Assembly: GCA_027488495.1 (NCBI GenBank)
Contig: JAIYBO010000239.1
Coordinates: 1 to 7,317, forward strand
Source of the DNA: Bacteroidota bacterium
Lineage (GTDB): Bacteria; Bacteroidota; Bacteroidia; NS11-12g; UBA955
Length of the DNA: 7,317 nt
Reading direction: 5' to 3'
The notes beneath the pieces were generated by a model. That model ran no database searches. It saw nothing but the letters and a program-made list of their open reading frames with translations, and was not told the origin of the DNA. The position numbers and the translations under genes were made by a program. Position 1 is the stretch's first letter; each line of letters opens with the position of its first letter. This document shows positions 1 through 6,906 of this stretch, in pieces.

Positions 1-1
1 A

Positions 2-226
2 ATTGAACATCGGGATGATGAGTTTGACTGGACAATTGTTGCGCCATTGAAGAAAAAAATTGAGCCGGGTTGCGGTATGATTCCTGTGTTGGGTGAGGTG
101 TTGCTCGAAAATGACCGCACAAATAAAAACATCAGTTTGGATTTTGATCCATTCAAAAATGAATCTTGCGATCGCATAGTGCGGGCAATCATTGCAGGAG
201 AAATGATTGATTTTGTGTTGGAATAG
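2..226 (+). CDS. C-terminal tail of an unrecognised protein (5' truncated)
   Basis: An open frame enters from the left edge and runs 74 codons to a TAG at 224-226; the other two forward frames are closed early by stops. The visible tail begins IEHRDDEFDW and ends AGEMIDFVLE. It is acidic and soluble-looking, with no membrane segment, repeat, T9SS sorting domain or catalytic motif that I can recognise. Codon use resembles the neighbouring genes, which supports it being real. The start and most of the gene lie outside the window, so I assign no function. It converges on the minus-strand gene, whose stop lies only 17 bp away. A short hairpin overlaps the end of this frame. Confidence 0.7.
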   Translation: MEHRDDEFDWTIVAPLKKKIEPGCGMIPVLGEVLLENDRTNKNISLDFDPFKNESCDRIVRAIIAGEMIDFVLE

Positions 227-245
227 CGGAAACATCCGCCGTTTT
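226..245 (+). terminator. Weak terminator-like hairpin between convergent genes
   Basis: GCGGA (226-230) can pair with TCCGC (235-239) across the loop AACA, and a short T run (242-245) follows. The stem has only five pairs and starts inside the TAG stop codon of the left-edge gene. Position at the end of a convergent pair suits a terminator, but it is much weaker than the two hairpins further right. Read on the minus strand it has no U tract. Confidence 0.3.
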
Positions 246-687
246 ACTTCAAAGAGATGAGTTCGGGTGGCGGAATGAGCGCAGTGCCGTTTATGTTTTT
301 TTCGAACCAAGCGTGTTTTAAGCCATTCGTAATCCACATAAATCTACTGTCTAATTTATTGTTATATGTGGCTGCTTGAATCAATGTATCTTTAGAAATT
401 ACAATTTCTGGGGCTTTACATTCGATCAAGATTGAAGGCTTGGTATTTGTTGCAAATACCACAATATCAAAGCGTTTGCGCATTCCAAAGGCTTGAATTT
501 CACGCTCAACTGCAATGAGGCCGGGTGGGATGTTGTAATAGGAGCATAGGTGAGCCAAACAATGCTGACGTACCCATTCTTCAGGTGTAAGGGGGATAAA
601 TTTTTTACGAACGGGATCAAAAATCACTTTTTTTTGCTCCTGTTCTTGAATCAGAAATTGGTAATCAGGAAAGTTTAATTGTTGCAC
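244..687 (-). CDS. Stand-alone HsdR N-terminal-like (HSDR_N_2) nuclease-fold protein
   Basis: This 147-residue protein resembles the N-terminal domain of type I restriction enzyme R subunits, a PD-(D/E)xK nuclease fold. Visible motif parts are E61/E63, D74 in KRFDIVVF, and E89-C90-K91 in LIECKAP, followed by Q104 and Y108-N109 and a TNG at 120-122. The conserved stretch LTPEEWVRQH lies at 33-42. No helicase, specificity or methylase gene is nearby, so this is not a restriction system on this evidence; the substrate is unknown. The start codon is GTG: no in-frame ATG lies close upstream, and family members as I recall them begin a few residues before the LNFPDY-like segment, so this start fits well. 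It is divergent from holA with 20 bp between starts. I recall the pairing with holA as common in Bacteroidota, which may mean a DNA-maintenance role, but that is inference. Confidence 0.88.
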   Translation of the reverse strand: MQQLNFPDYQFLIQEQEQKKVIFDPVRKKFIPLTPEEWVRQHCLAHLCSYYNIPPGLIAVEREIQAFGMRKRFDIVVFATNTKPSILIECKAPEIVISKDTLIQAATYNNKLDSRFMWITNGLKHAWFEKNINGTALIPPPELISLK

Positions 688-707
688 CGCTGTAAAAATA
701 CAAACCC

Positions 708-1742
708 ATGGCCAAATTGAGCGATACCATTGCGAATTATTTGGATCTGAGAAAAAAGATCTTGGCCAAGCAATATGCGCCTGTTTATTTGTTGCATGGG
801 GAAGAGGTGTATTTCATCGATGCAATCACAGAACTGTTGGAAAAGTCTGTATTGCCGGAATCCGAAAGGAGTTTCAATCAAACATTGATCTACGGGAAAG
901 AAGTCAAAGTTCACGACCTCATCGCCATGGCACGTCGTTATCCCATGATGAGCGAGTTTCAGGTGATCATCGTGAAAGACGCCCAAGACATCAAAGAGTT
1001 TGATAAATTGCTCACATACATTGAAAACCCATTGCCATCAACCGTTCTGGTTTGTGCGTTTAGGGGCAATAAAATGGATATGCGCACCAAGGTTGGCAAA
1101 CAAGCCGATAAGTTTGGTGGGGCATACTACGCGGCAAAATTGCGTGATTATCAAATCAAAGATTGGTTGCCCGAATATTTACGTCAAAAGGGTAGAAGCA
1201 TAGACGGTGCGGCCATTCAGATGATTGTTGAATTGTTGGGTGCTGATTTGCCATTGATTCACAATGAATTGGATAAGTTGTTGATCAATGTGAAAGACGA
1301 GTTCATTCGCACCACCCATGTGGAGGCAAACATCGGTTTCAATAGAGATTATAACGTATTTGAACTTCAGAGTGCGTTGGGCTATCGCAATTTCAATAAG
1401 GCCATTCAGATCGCCCATCACATGGGGAATCGGGCCGAAAAAGGGGAGATTCTACGCATCGTAACCAACCTGCACAACTATTTTGGAAAGATTTTGATGG
1501 TACAGCAAATGGACAGTCCAAACAAAGCCTCGGTGGCTTCGGCATTGGGGGTGAATCCATTTTTTGTGGAGGAATATATGGTGGCTGCCAAAGGGTATAC
1601 AGCGGGTGATATGGAGCGTGTGTTCAATCAAATCAAACTCCTCGATTTGAGATTGAAAGGCGTTCACAGAGGTTCTTCCACCGATGGTGAATTGCTGATT
1701 GAGACCATTGTGGGAATACTTCGTGCTCCACAGCGCGTTTGA
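708..1742 (+). CDS. holA: DNA polymerase III subunit delta
   Basis: The 344-residue product is the delta subunit of the clamp loader, which opens the beta sliding clamp for loading on primed DNA during replication. The family hallmark PVYLLHGEEVYFIDAI lies at residues 25-40; it sits where related AAA+ proteins carry a Walker A loop, but has no GKT/S, as expected for a non-ATPase delta. A second typical block, ARRYPMMSEFQVIIVKDAQ, is at 75-93. The length matches the usual 330-350 residues, so the gene looks complete. The ATG at 708 puts the conserved block at its usual distance from the N terminus; no Shine-Dalgarno is visible. The gene is divergent from the HsdR-N-like gene. No clear terminator separates it from the Asp-box gene 51 bp downstream, so some read-through is possible. 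Confidence 0.95.
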   Translation: MAKLSDTIANYLDLRKKILAKQYAPVYLLHGEEVYFIDAITELLEKSVLPESERSFNQTLIYGKEVKVHDLIAMARRYPMMSEFQVIIVKDAQDIKEFDKLLTYIENPLPSTVLVCAFRGNKMDMRTKVGKQADKFGGAYYAAKLRDYQIKDWLPEYLRQKGRSIDGAAIQMIVELLGADLPLIHNELDKLLINVKDEFIRTTHVEANIGFNRDYNVFELQSALGYRNFNKAIQIAHHMGNRAEKGEILRIVTNLHNYFGKILMVQQMDSPNKASVASALGVNPFFVEEYMVAAKGYTAGDMERVFNQIKLLDLRLKGVHRGSSTDGELLIETIVGILRAPQRV

Positions 1743-1765
1743 TGCGATTTTTTGTTTTATTTTTC
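1738..1765 (+). promoter_or_regulatory. Possible Bacteroidota-type promoter for the Asp-box gene
   Basis: TATTTTTC at 1758-1765 matches seven of eight positions of the -7 box TAnnTTTG. A TTTG at 1738-1741 could serve as the -33 element, but the 16-base gap is slightly shorter than the usual 17-23. The surrounding gap is very T- and A-rich, so chance matches are likely. A competing candidate, TTTATTTG at 1767-1774, also has one mismatch. Confidence 0.3.
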
Positions 1766-1793
1766 CTTTATTTGTAAATATTAAATTAATTCT

Positions 1794-3731
1794 ATGAAAA
1801 AACTATACGTATTAGCCGTTGCTGCATTCGCTACTTCAGTGGTGTCAGCTCAGGTTGGACTTACCTTGGAAAGCGCTACACAAGGATCGCCCGAGGCAAT
1901 TTCAACATCAAAAGTCTTCATCGACAAAGCCGATAACGGTGGATTCGGTGTGGCACCAAACACCAAGAAGCCATTGAGCGCTCGTGGTGTAGATTACAAG
2001 AGCTTCGTGAGAATTGGTTCTACCTATTACGATTTGCAAACCAACTTCGCCATGCCACATAGAATTGCATTGCATTCGAATGGTGCGGTTTCTGCTGCTT
2101 GGACAACTTCTAACTCAGACGCTGCGGGTTTTGCAAGCCGTGGTTCTGGTTACAACTACCGTGATGAGTCTGGCAAATGGACGCCTTCAGATAGTTCTCG
2201 CGTTGAAAACGTAAGAACGGGTTGGGCCAACGTAGGTGTTTTGTCGAACGGTAGCGTATTCACCATCGGTCACGACGCCACCAACGGTGGATTCTACATG
2301 ACCAAAAGCAATGGTGCAAACAGCCGTCCAACAACAGTTACCAGCATTTTGCAAGAGCCCCCTTACAAGCCCATTTGGGCTCGTACTGCAAACAATGGTG
2401 ATGTAATTCACTTGATTTGCTCTTACACAGATTCAGCCGCTCCTGGCGAAGCCCGCGCTCCCAAGAGAAAAGGAATCTTCGCTCCGATGGTTTACAGTCG
2501 TTCTAAAGACGGAGGTGCCACTTGGGACAAAAAACACATCATGTTGCCTGATTACGACAGTACATTGACCAACAATGGTGGTGCTGACCAATATTCAATT
2601 GATGTTAAAGGCAATACAGTAGCTATCGTAAACGCCGATTTGTTGCAAGGCGTTATCGCTTGGAAAAGTACAGACGGCGGCGACAATTGGCAGCGCATCA
2701 TCGTAGATACATTCAAATACGCACCTTGGACAGGTAAAGTTGAAATGTTGGATACCCCATATACCAACGATGGTACAGTGGATGTAATCATCGACAATAA
2801 CAGCAAATTGCATGTATTCTTCGGATTGGGTCGTGTATTGGATACAGATACGAGCGACGAGAGCTACAGTTTCTACCCTGGTACTCAAGGTATGATGCAT
2901 TGGTCTGAAGCCACTGACAAAACGTCTTTGATTGCTTCAGGTGGTCAGTTCGATCGCGATGAAGATGGATTCAACGGTTTGGAGCAAGCCACTTACTCTC
3001 GTTTGACATCTGGAAACGTGCCATCGGGCATGAGCACCGTAGCCCGTTTGGGAAGTACTTCTGCACTTCGTCAGCCTTCTACAGCGATGGACGCCAACGG
3101 CAATTTGTATTGTTTATTCAGTGTGCCCATCGAGCAAGATTTGTCTGATTTGGGCGCCAACTTCCGTGATATCGGAGTAGTTTATTCTACTGATGGTGGT
3201 GCAACTTGGAGTTTGCCACAAAACGTAACCCAAGTTTTGGGTCGCGAGGATGACTTTGCTTCAACTTGTCGTGTTGCCAACGGTTTCTTGCACATGACTT
3301 GGCAGCAAGATGAAATCGCAGGTACCAACTTGCAAAACAACTCTGGTTCTTTTGGTAACCACCCAGTGGTATTGAACTTGATCAACTATCAAGCGATCCC
3401 AGTAACTGAAATTTTGAATGGTAGCATTGGTATGCTTTATGGTATCAACGTTGAAAAGCCAAATACAGGTGAAGTATTGGTGGTAAATCAAAACTACCCC
3501 AATCCATTCAGCAATGAAACCAATGTGATGGTTTATTTGACCAAGCCAGGTGATATCAAAGTAGAAGTTCGCAATGCGATGGGTGCTTTGGTGAAAACCC
3601 AAACACACAGCAATTTGTACAAAGGAAACCATGAGCTAACCATCACCAGTGAAGGTTTGTCTACAGGAATCTATACTTACACCTTGATTGCCGGTGGTAG
3701 CAGCGTAAGCAAAACCATGATGGTGAAGTAA
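1794..3731 (+). CDS. Secreted Asp-box (BNR-like) protein with T9SS sorting domain
   Basis: The 645-residue product starts with a clear signal peptide (MKK, hydrophobic run, cleavage expected after SA at 18-19, before Q20). Three Asp-box motifs (SxDxGxTW type) are visible: SKDGGATW at 237-244, STDGGDNW at 292-299 and STDGGATW at 465-472. A degenerate one, RDESGKW, is at 123-129. Such motifs mark beta-propeller blades of sialidase-like folds. The C terminus is a type A T9SS sorting domain: YPNPF at 568-572, then alternating beta-strand sequence ending GLSTGIYTYTL and the final SKTMMVK. The protein is therefore expected to cross the outer membrane through the Por machinery and be released or anchored at the surface. 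I see no FRIP motif or assignable catalytic set, so sialidase activity is not supported; carbohydrate or protein binding is equally possible. It ends at a strong terminator and appears monocistronic. Confidence 0.9.
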   Translation: MKKLYVLAVAAFATSVVSAQVGLTLESATQGSPEAISTSKVFIDKADNGGFGVAPNTKKPLSARGVDYKSFVRIGSTYYDLQTNFAMPHRIALHSNGAVSAAWTTSNSDAAGFASRGSGYNYRDESGKWTPSDSSRVENVRTGWANVGVLSNGSVFTIGHDATNGGFYMTKSNGANSRPTTVTSILQEPPYKPIWARTANNGDVIHLICSYTDSAAPGEARAPKRKGIFAPMVYSRSKDGGATWDKKHIMLPDYDSTLTNNGGADQYSIDVKGNTVAIVNADLLQGVIAWKSTDGGDNWQRIIVDTFKYAPWTGKVEMLDTPYTNDGTVDVIIDNNSKLHVFFGLGRVLDTDTSDESYSFYPGTQGMMHWSEATDKTSLIASGGQFDRDEDGFNGLEQATYSRLTSGNVPSGMSTVARLGSTSALRQPSTAMDANGNLYCLFSVPIEQDLSDLGANFRDIGVVYSTDGGATWSLPQNVTQVLGREDDFASTCRVANGFLHMTWQQDEIAGTNLQNNSGSFGNHPVVLNLINYQAIPVTEILNGSIGMLYGINVEKPNTGEVLVVNQNYPNPFSNETNVMVYLTKPGDIKVEVRNAMGALVKTQTHSNLYKGNHELTITSEGLSTGIYTYTLIAGGSSVSKTMMVK

Positions 3732-3754
3732 TTCACATAAAACGATTTTCATTT

Positions 3755-3799
3755 AAAGGGGCCGACAAAACATTTGTCGGCCCCTTTTCGTTTATTTTT
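3755..3799 (+). terminator. Strong intrinsic terminator after the Asp-box gene
   Basis: A perfect 15-bp stem pairs 3755-3769 with 3773-3787 around the three-base loop ACA. Its core is GGGGCCGAC/GTCGGCCCC, and it is followed by a T-rich tract to 3799. It begins 23 bases after the stop codon. The A-rich left flank could let it work in both directions, although the genes on both sides point right. The T tract merges with a -7 promoter box. Confidence 0.93.
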
Positions 3800-3800
3800 G
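3793..3800 (+). promoter_or_regulatory. Perfect TAnnTTTG -7 box in the terminator tail
   Basis: TATTTTTG matches the Bacteroidota -7 consensus TAnnTTTG at every fixed position. It lies four bases upstream of the ATG at 3805, so transcription would begin at or next to the start codon, giving a leaderless or nearly leaderless mRNA. A possible -33 TTTG lies at 3773-3776 inside the terminator's right arm, 16 bases upstream, one short of the usual spacing. The call rests on the consensus and position only. Confidence 0.6.
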
Positions 3801-3804
3801 TACT

Positions 3805-3999
3805 ATGTTTAAAACAAATCACTGGTATCATTGGATTTCCGCCTTGGCTTTTTGGATGTTCGCTGCTGTTTTTTATATGAAGGGCGATATCAATGTGATG
3901 GGTTATGGGTCAACGCCCATTGTTGTGTTTTTGGTTGTTTGGGGTAGCTTCCGGGCACTCAATGGTTATTTGTTGTTTCGCAAAAACGCCGATGAATAA
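3805..3999 (+). CDS. Small two-helix membrane protein of unknown function
   Basis: This 64-residue protein has two hydrophobic segments, about 11-25 and 38-57, joined by a short polar hairpin (KGDINVMGYGST). The N-terminal end is aromatic and histidine-rich (HWYHW, 6-10), and four tryptophans occur in total. Lysine at 3 and Arg59/Lys60 at the end suggest both termini face the cytoplasm. I do not recognise the family. Evidence that it is real: a perfect -7 box right before the ATG, a plausible membrane topology, and a stop codon inside the start of the next gene (ATGAATAA, 3992-3999), which suggests translational coupling. It may be a membrane partner of the lipoprotein encoded next to it, but that is inference from position. 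Confidence 0.8.
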   Translation: MFKTNHWYHWISALAFWMFAAVFYMKGDINVMGYGSTPIVVFLVVWGSFRALNGYLLFRKNADE

Positions 4000-4927
4000 G
4001 GCATTTTTGATTTGCTGCCTGGCCGTGGTTTTGATGTCGTCTTGCCTCGACATGGAACACAAAGGCAAGAGAAATGACATTCCCACGAAGGGGGAGTTGG
4101 AGATTGCCATAGATATCAACGACAGTTTGATGTTTGCGCAACTTATACATCGTTTTCATGAACTCTATCCACAGTCGCACATACAGCCTCGATATTTATC
4201 GCCCATGCAGATTCTGGAAGGGGTGAGAGACAAAAAGATCACGGCGTTGTACATCAATTATTTGTTCGATACCACGATGGTGAGGGAGCTGGAAACCCGG
4301 CAGGTAAAGGTGCGGTCACACATTGTGGGCAGTTCTGCAACGGCATTTCTGGTGAATCGCAACAATCCAAACAGCGGCCTCAGCGCAGATTCTTTGGCGG
4401 GCATGATGTCTGGCGACATTCGCGGTTGGAGAGGTATGGCATCGCAATCCTTGGAATGGGTGTTTGTGAAAGGCGATTTGGCCTACAATTATTTGAATGA
4501 TTGGTATCAGCATCGCCAAGTAGGCACAAAAGAAAAAGTGGTGCATCCACCCAAGTTTGTGCAATTGAGCGGTCCCATTGCCGTATTTAATTACGTGAAT
4601 TCACACCCCGGTGCGATGGGGTTTGTGGGCATGAATTGGATTGCAGATCGCGGCGATACATTGGCCAAACACTTGAGAAAGTCGGTGAAGGTCCTCGCTG
4701 TGCAAAACGATTCCACCAAAGAATACCATTTGCCCTACCAATCACAAGTTTATGCCAAGCAGTATCCGTTTGTGGCACCCCTGATGGGTTACGATTTGCA
4801 AGGATACTCTGGATTGGCACAAGGGTTTTTGTCGTTCTGCTGCGATCAAAGCGCCCAAATTTTATTGAAAAAATCGGGGCTATCGCCCGCGATTCCCCCT
4901 GCAAGAACCATTCAACTCATGAATTGA
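3992..4927 (+). CDS. PstS-like substrate-binding lipoprotein
   Basis: The 311-residue product starts with a lipoprotein signal peptide (MNKAFLICCLAVVLMSSC), with Cys18 as the likely lipidated residue. The frame is open further upstream, but only the ATG at 3992 puts a signal peptide at the N terminus, and it overlaps the preceding stop by 8 bases. The body resembles the PBP-like domain of phosphate-binding PstS proteins: LAGMMSGDIRGWRG at 135-148 (compare the L..IF.G.i..W block), HPGAMGFVGMNWI at 205-217, YPFVAPLMGY at 258-267, and a C-terminal helix plus SAQILLKKSGLSPA at 287-300. The N-terminal Gly/Ser/Thr phosphate loop of classical PstS is not visible; the matching strand reads ELEIAIDINDS (35-45). 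Phosphate binding is therefore unproven. No pstC, pstA, pstB or phoU lies in the window. The protein probably acts in the envelope with its neighbours; I recall similar genes beside tonB/exbBD loci in Bacteroidota. Confidence 0.82.
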   Translation: MNKAFLICCLAVVLMSSCLDMEHKGKRNDIPTKGELEIAIDINDSLMFAQLIHRFHELYPQSHIQPRYLSPMQILEGVRDKKITALYINYLFDTTMVRELETRQVKVRSHIVGSSATAFLVNRNNPNSGLSADSLAGMMSGDIRGWRGMASQSLEWVFVKGDLAYNYLNDWYQHRQVGTKEKVVHPPKFVQLSGPIAVFNYVNSHPGAMGFVGMNWIADRGDTLAKHLRKSVKVLAVQNDSTKEYHLPYQSQVYAKQYPFVAPLMGYDLQGYSGLAQGFLSFCCDQSAQILLKKSGLSPAIPPARTIQLMN

Positions 4928-4996
4928 GCATCTTTTGGAACAATTTTTGAAAAACGTAACACATATATAACATTTACATAGTTTTTTTGCATCAAA

Positions 4997-6844
4997 ATGA
5001 AAAAGATAACTGTTTCTCTCATTCTTAGTTCTGTACTTTGGGTTGGATCTGTTGCAGCACAAACTTTGGCAGACGGCCAAAAATTTTCGCGCAACGAAGA
5101 ATTCGAAAAGGCCGAGCAAGTGTATTCTAGCTTAATTGCTAAAAAGCCCAAGGTGGGCGACAATTACTATTGGGCAGCATTGAATTTCTTGGCCAAAGGC
5201 GATTCTTTGAGTGCTTTGAATATGTTCAATCAAGGTTTGGCCATCGCCCCTACATTCCCATTGAATTTGGTGGGTAAAGGTCACATGGAATTGCGCAAAC
5301 ACAACGTGCAAGGTGCCGAAGCCTTCTTCGCTCAAGCCTCTATGGCCAAGAAGAAAGTTCGTCCTTTGGTGAACAAAGAAATCGCCAGGGCGTATCTGTT
5401 GGTAGAATACGGTAGCCCAGAACAGTTGAAAGGCTACGGTGCCCGTGCCATTGATTATTTGAAAATCAGCAACAATGATTTCGAAGCCAAGATTTTGTTG
5501 GGCGATGCGATGATCATCAACAACCCCACAAACTCTTCAGACGCCATTCAACAATACATTGTGGCTGGTTACGATGCCACCACAGACCCACGTCCTTTGA
5601 TGCGCCAAGCAAAAGTATATGCCCGCGCCAACGCCGGTACTTTGGCCATTTCAAAGCTAGACGAAGCCTTGGCTTTGGATGTGAATTACGCACCAGCATA
5701 TCGCCAAAAGGCCGAAGTGTTCTCTATGTTGAAAGAGCGTGATTCTGCTGTGTTTTATTACGAGGAATATTTGAGACGAAACGACAATATCACTGCGAGA
5801 AAGTTTTACGTTCAAAACTTGTATTTGGGCGGTGATTTGGACCGTTGTATCATAGAAGGAAAGAATCTGTTGGGAAAAAAATCCATCCCTTCCATTTATG
5901 GAACCATCGCTTACGCCATCGCTTCGAAAGAAAAAGCAAAGCGCAGATTGGCTGATTCAGCCCTCATCGATTCAGGTTTGAACTATTTCTTCAAAAACTA
6001 CGAAGAATTGTATGTGAAGCCCTTGAACCGCAGCTTGATCCCAAGTGAGAACTTCTTTAAAGCGGTTTTGACCTACAGATACGGATTAACTACCACCGAT
6101 ACCACAGCGCGTAAAATGAGAACTGTGGAGAGTTATAACTTGATGACAATGGCGTTGATTGATACGTCAAAAGCGGGTGCCAATACTTATCAAATGGCCC
6201 AGAAGATGTATTTCGATGGCAAAAACTATGAGCAAGCTTATGGCATTTTGGAATTGAAGCGCAAAAAACAAGCGGGAAAACTCAATTCTGTGGATTTGTT
6301 CTACGCAGGTCGTTGTTTGGCCAACATCAAACGTCAGCGTGAAGCTTTGAACATTTTCAATGAGTTGATTACACAAGATACAAATTATTTGTCTGGTTAC
6401 TATTTGATTGCCACCACTTGGGCTTCTTTGGATCCCGTAGATTCTACAGGGAACGTAACCAAGGCGTTTGAGCGTTGGATGGGCAAATTGGACTCTGCTC
6501 AGTTGGTTAAGTTTAAGGCAGATCGTGAGAACGCTTACAGAAACATGGCATATTACGCCCAGAAAAAGAAAGACTATGAGAGAGCCAGTTACTACTATGG
6601 CAAAGTGTTGGAATTGGTGCCAGATGATCAAGTTACGATCGACGTGAAAAAGCGTTTTGATGATTACTTGGCGAAAGTGAAAGCCAAAGCCAACAAACCC
6701 AAGCCAACGGCTGCAGCTACACCATCGGCGAGTGCTTCACCTGCAACCGATGCAGCGGCAGGATCAACCAATGCAGGCGCTACAACAGGTGGCAACGCAG
6801 CGGGTACTGGCGCTACTACACCAACCACCGGTGGAGGCAAATAA
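4997..6844 (+). CDS. Exported tetratricopeptide-repeat protein with Ala/Thr/Gly tail
   Basis: The 615-residue product has a signal peptide (MKKITVSLILSSVLWVGSVAAQ, cleavage likely before Q22), so it acts in the periplasm or envelope. TPR-like helix pairs run through most of the mature protein. The clearest are about 56-87, 199-230, 231-264, 431-463 and 511-544 (for example YAQKKKDYERASYYYGKVLELVP). The middle, about 300-380, is more divergent. From about 560 the sequence turns into a lysine-rich linker and then a low-complexity Ala/Thr/Ser/Gly/Pro tail ending TTGGGK, likely disordered. TPR arrays bind proteins, so a scaffold role is expected; the partner is unknown. It follows the PstS-like gene by 69 bp without a terminator between them, so co-transcription is possible. 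A poor promoter candidate exists in the gap (TTTG at 4946-4949, 18 bases, TAACATTT at 4968-4975). No Shine-Dalgarno precedes the ATG; the leader is A/T-rich. Confidence 0.9.
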   Translation: MKKITVSLILSSVLWVGSVAAQTLADGQKFSRNEEFEKAEQVYSSLIAKKPKVGDNYYWAALNFLAKGDSLSALNMFNQGLAIAPTFPLNLVGKGHMELRKHNVQGAEAFFAQASMAKKKVRPLVNKEIARAYLLVEYGSPEQLKGYGARAIDYLKISNNDFEAKILLGDAMIINNPTNSSDAIQQYIVAGYDATTDPRPLMRQAKVYARANAGTLAISKLDEALALDVNYAPAYRQKAEVFSMLKERDSAVFYYEEYLRRNDNITARKFYVQNLYLGGDLDRCIIEGKNLLGKKSIPSIYGTIAYAIASKEKAKRRLADSALIDSGLNYFFKNYEELYVKPLNRSLIPSENFFKAVLTYRYGLTTTDTTARKMRTVESYNLMTMALIDTSKAGANTYQMAQKMYFDGKNYEQAYGILELKRKKQAGKLNSVDLFYAGRCLANIKRQREALNIFNELITQDTNYLSGYYLIATTWASLDPVDSTGNVTKAFERWMGKLDSAQLVKFKADRENAYRNMAYYAQKKKDYERASYYYGKVLELVPDDQVTIDVKKRFDDYLAKVKAKANKPKPTAAATPSASASPATDAAAGSTNAGATTGGNAAGTGATTPTTGGGK

Positions 6845-6867
6845 GTAATCTTTTTATCCCATTTTAT

Positions 6868-6906
6868 AAAATAAAGCCCCGATCTGCGATCGGGGCTTTA
6901 TTTTTG
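6868..6906 (+). terminator. Strong intrinsic terminator after the TPR gene
   Basis: A perfect 17-bp stem pairs 6868-6884 with 6888-6904 around the three-base loop TGC. Its core is GCCCCGATC/GATCGGGGC, flanked by A and T runs that give a U tract on either strand. It begins 23 bases after the TPR stop codon, the same distance as the first terminator from its gene. The final bases of the stem are part of a -7 promoter box for the next gene. Confidence 0.93.
6899..6906 (+). promoter_or_regulatory. Perfect TAnnTTTG -7 box overlapping the terminator stem
   Basis: TATTTTTG matches the Bacteroidota -7 consensus and lies 13 bases upstream of the ATG at 6920, predicting a 5' leader of roughly ten bases. 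No TTG lies at the usual -33 spacing, so the upstream element is missing or degenerate. Six of the eight bases also belong to the terminator's right arm. Confidence 0.5.

Noticed and set aside
1734..1765. Possible terminator after holA (CGC/GCG with a T-rich tail)
   Set aside because: The stem would have only three pairs with a seven-base loop, far too weak; the T-rich stretch is typical of upstream regions here.
3261..3632. 123-codon open frame on the minus strand
   Set aside because: It is antisense to the T9SS sorting domain region of the Asp-box gene and is explained by that gene's codon use.
1794..3731. Calling the Asp-box protein a sialidase
   Set aside because: Asp boxes occur in many beta-propeller proteins, and the motifs specific to sialidases are not visible.
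3905..3991. Upstream in-frame extension of the lipoprotein gene from an ATG at 3905
   Set aside because: It would add 29 residues in front of the signal peptide and lie almost fully inside the small membrane protein gene; the start at 3992 puts the lipoprotein signal at the N terminus.
4636..4950. 104-codon open frame on the plus strand in another frame
   Set aside because: It overlaps the conserved PstS-like C-terminal half out of frame and has no start signal or recognisable motif.
4944..4954. Short inverted repeat TTTTTGAAAAA between the lipoprotein and TPR genes
   Set aside because: Five A/T pairs with a one-base centre cannot form a useful hairpin; it is not a terminator.
6167..6631. 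154-codon open frame on the minus strand
   Set aside because: It lies wholly antisense to the TPR gene, whose frame has a signal peptide and TPR motifs. The antisense product has no recognisable domain.
6862..6871. Perfect palindrome TTTTATAAAA next to the second terminator
   Set aside because: Only ten A/T bases in an A/T-rich gap; it is most simply the A-rich flank of the terminator rather than an operator.
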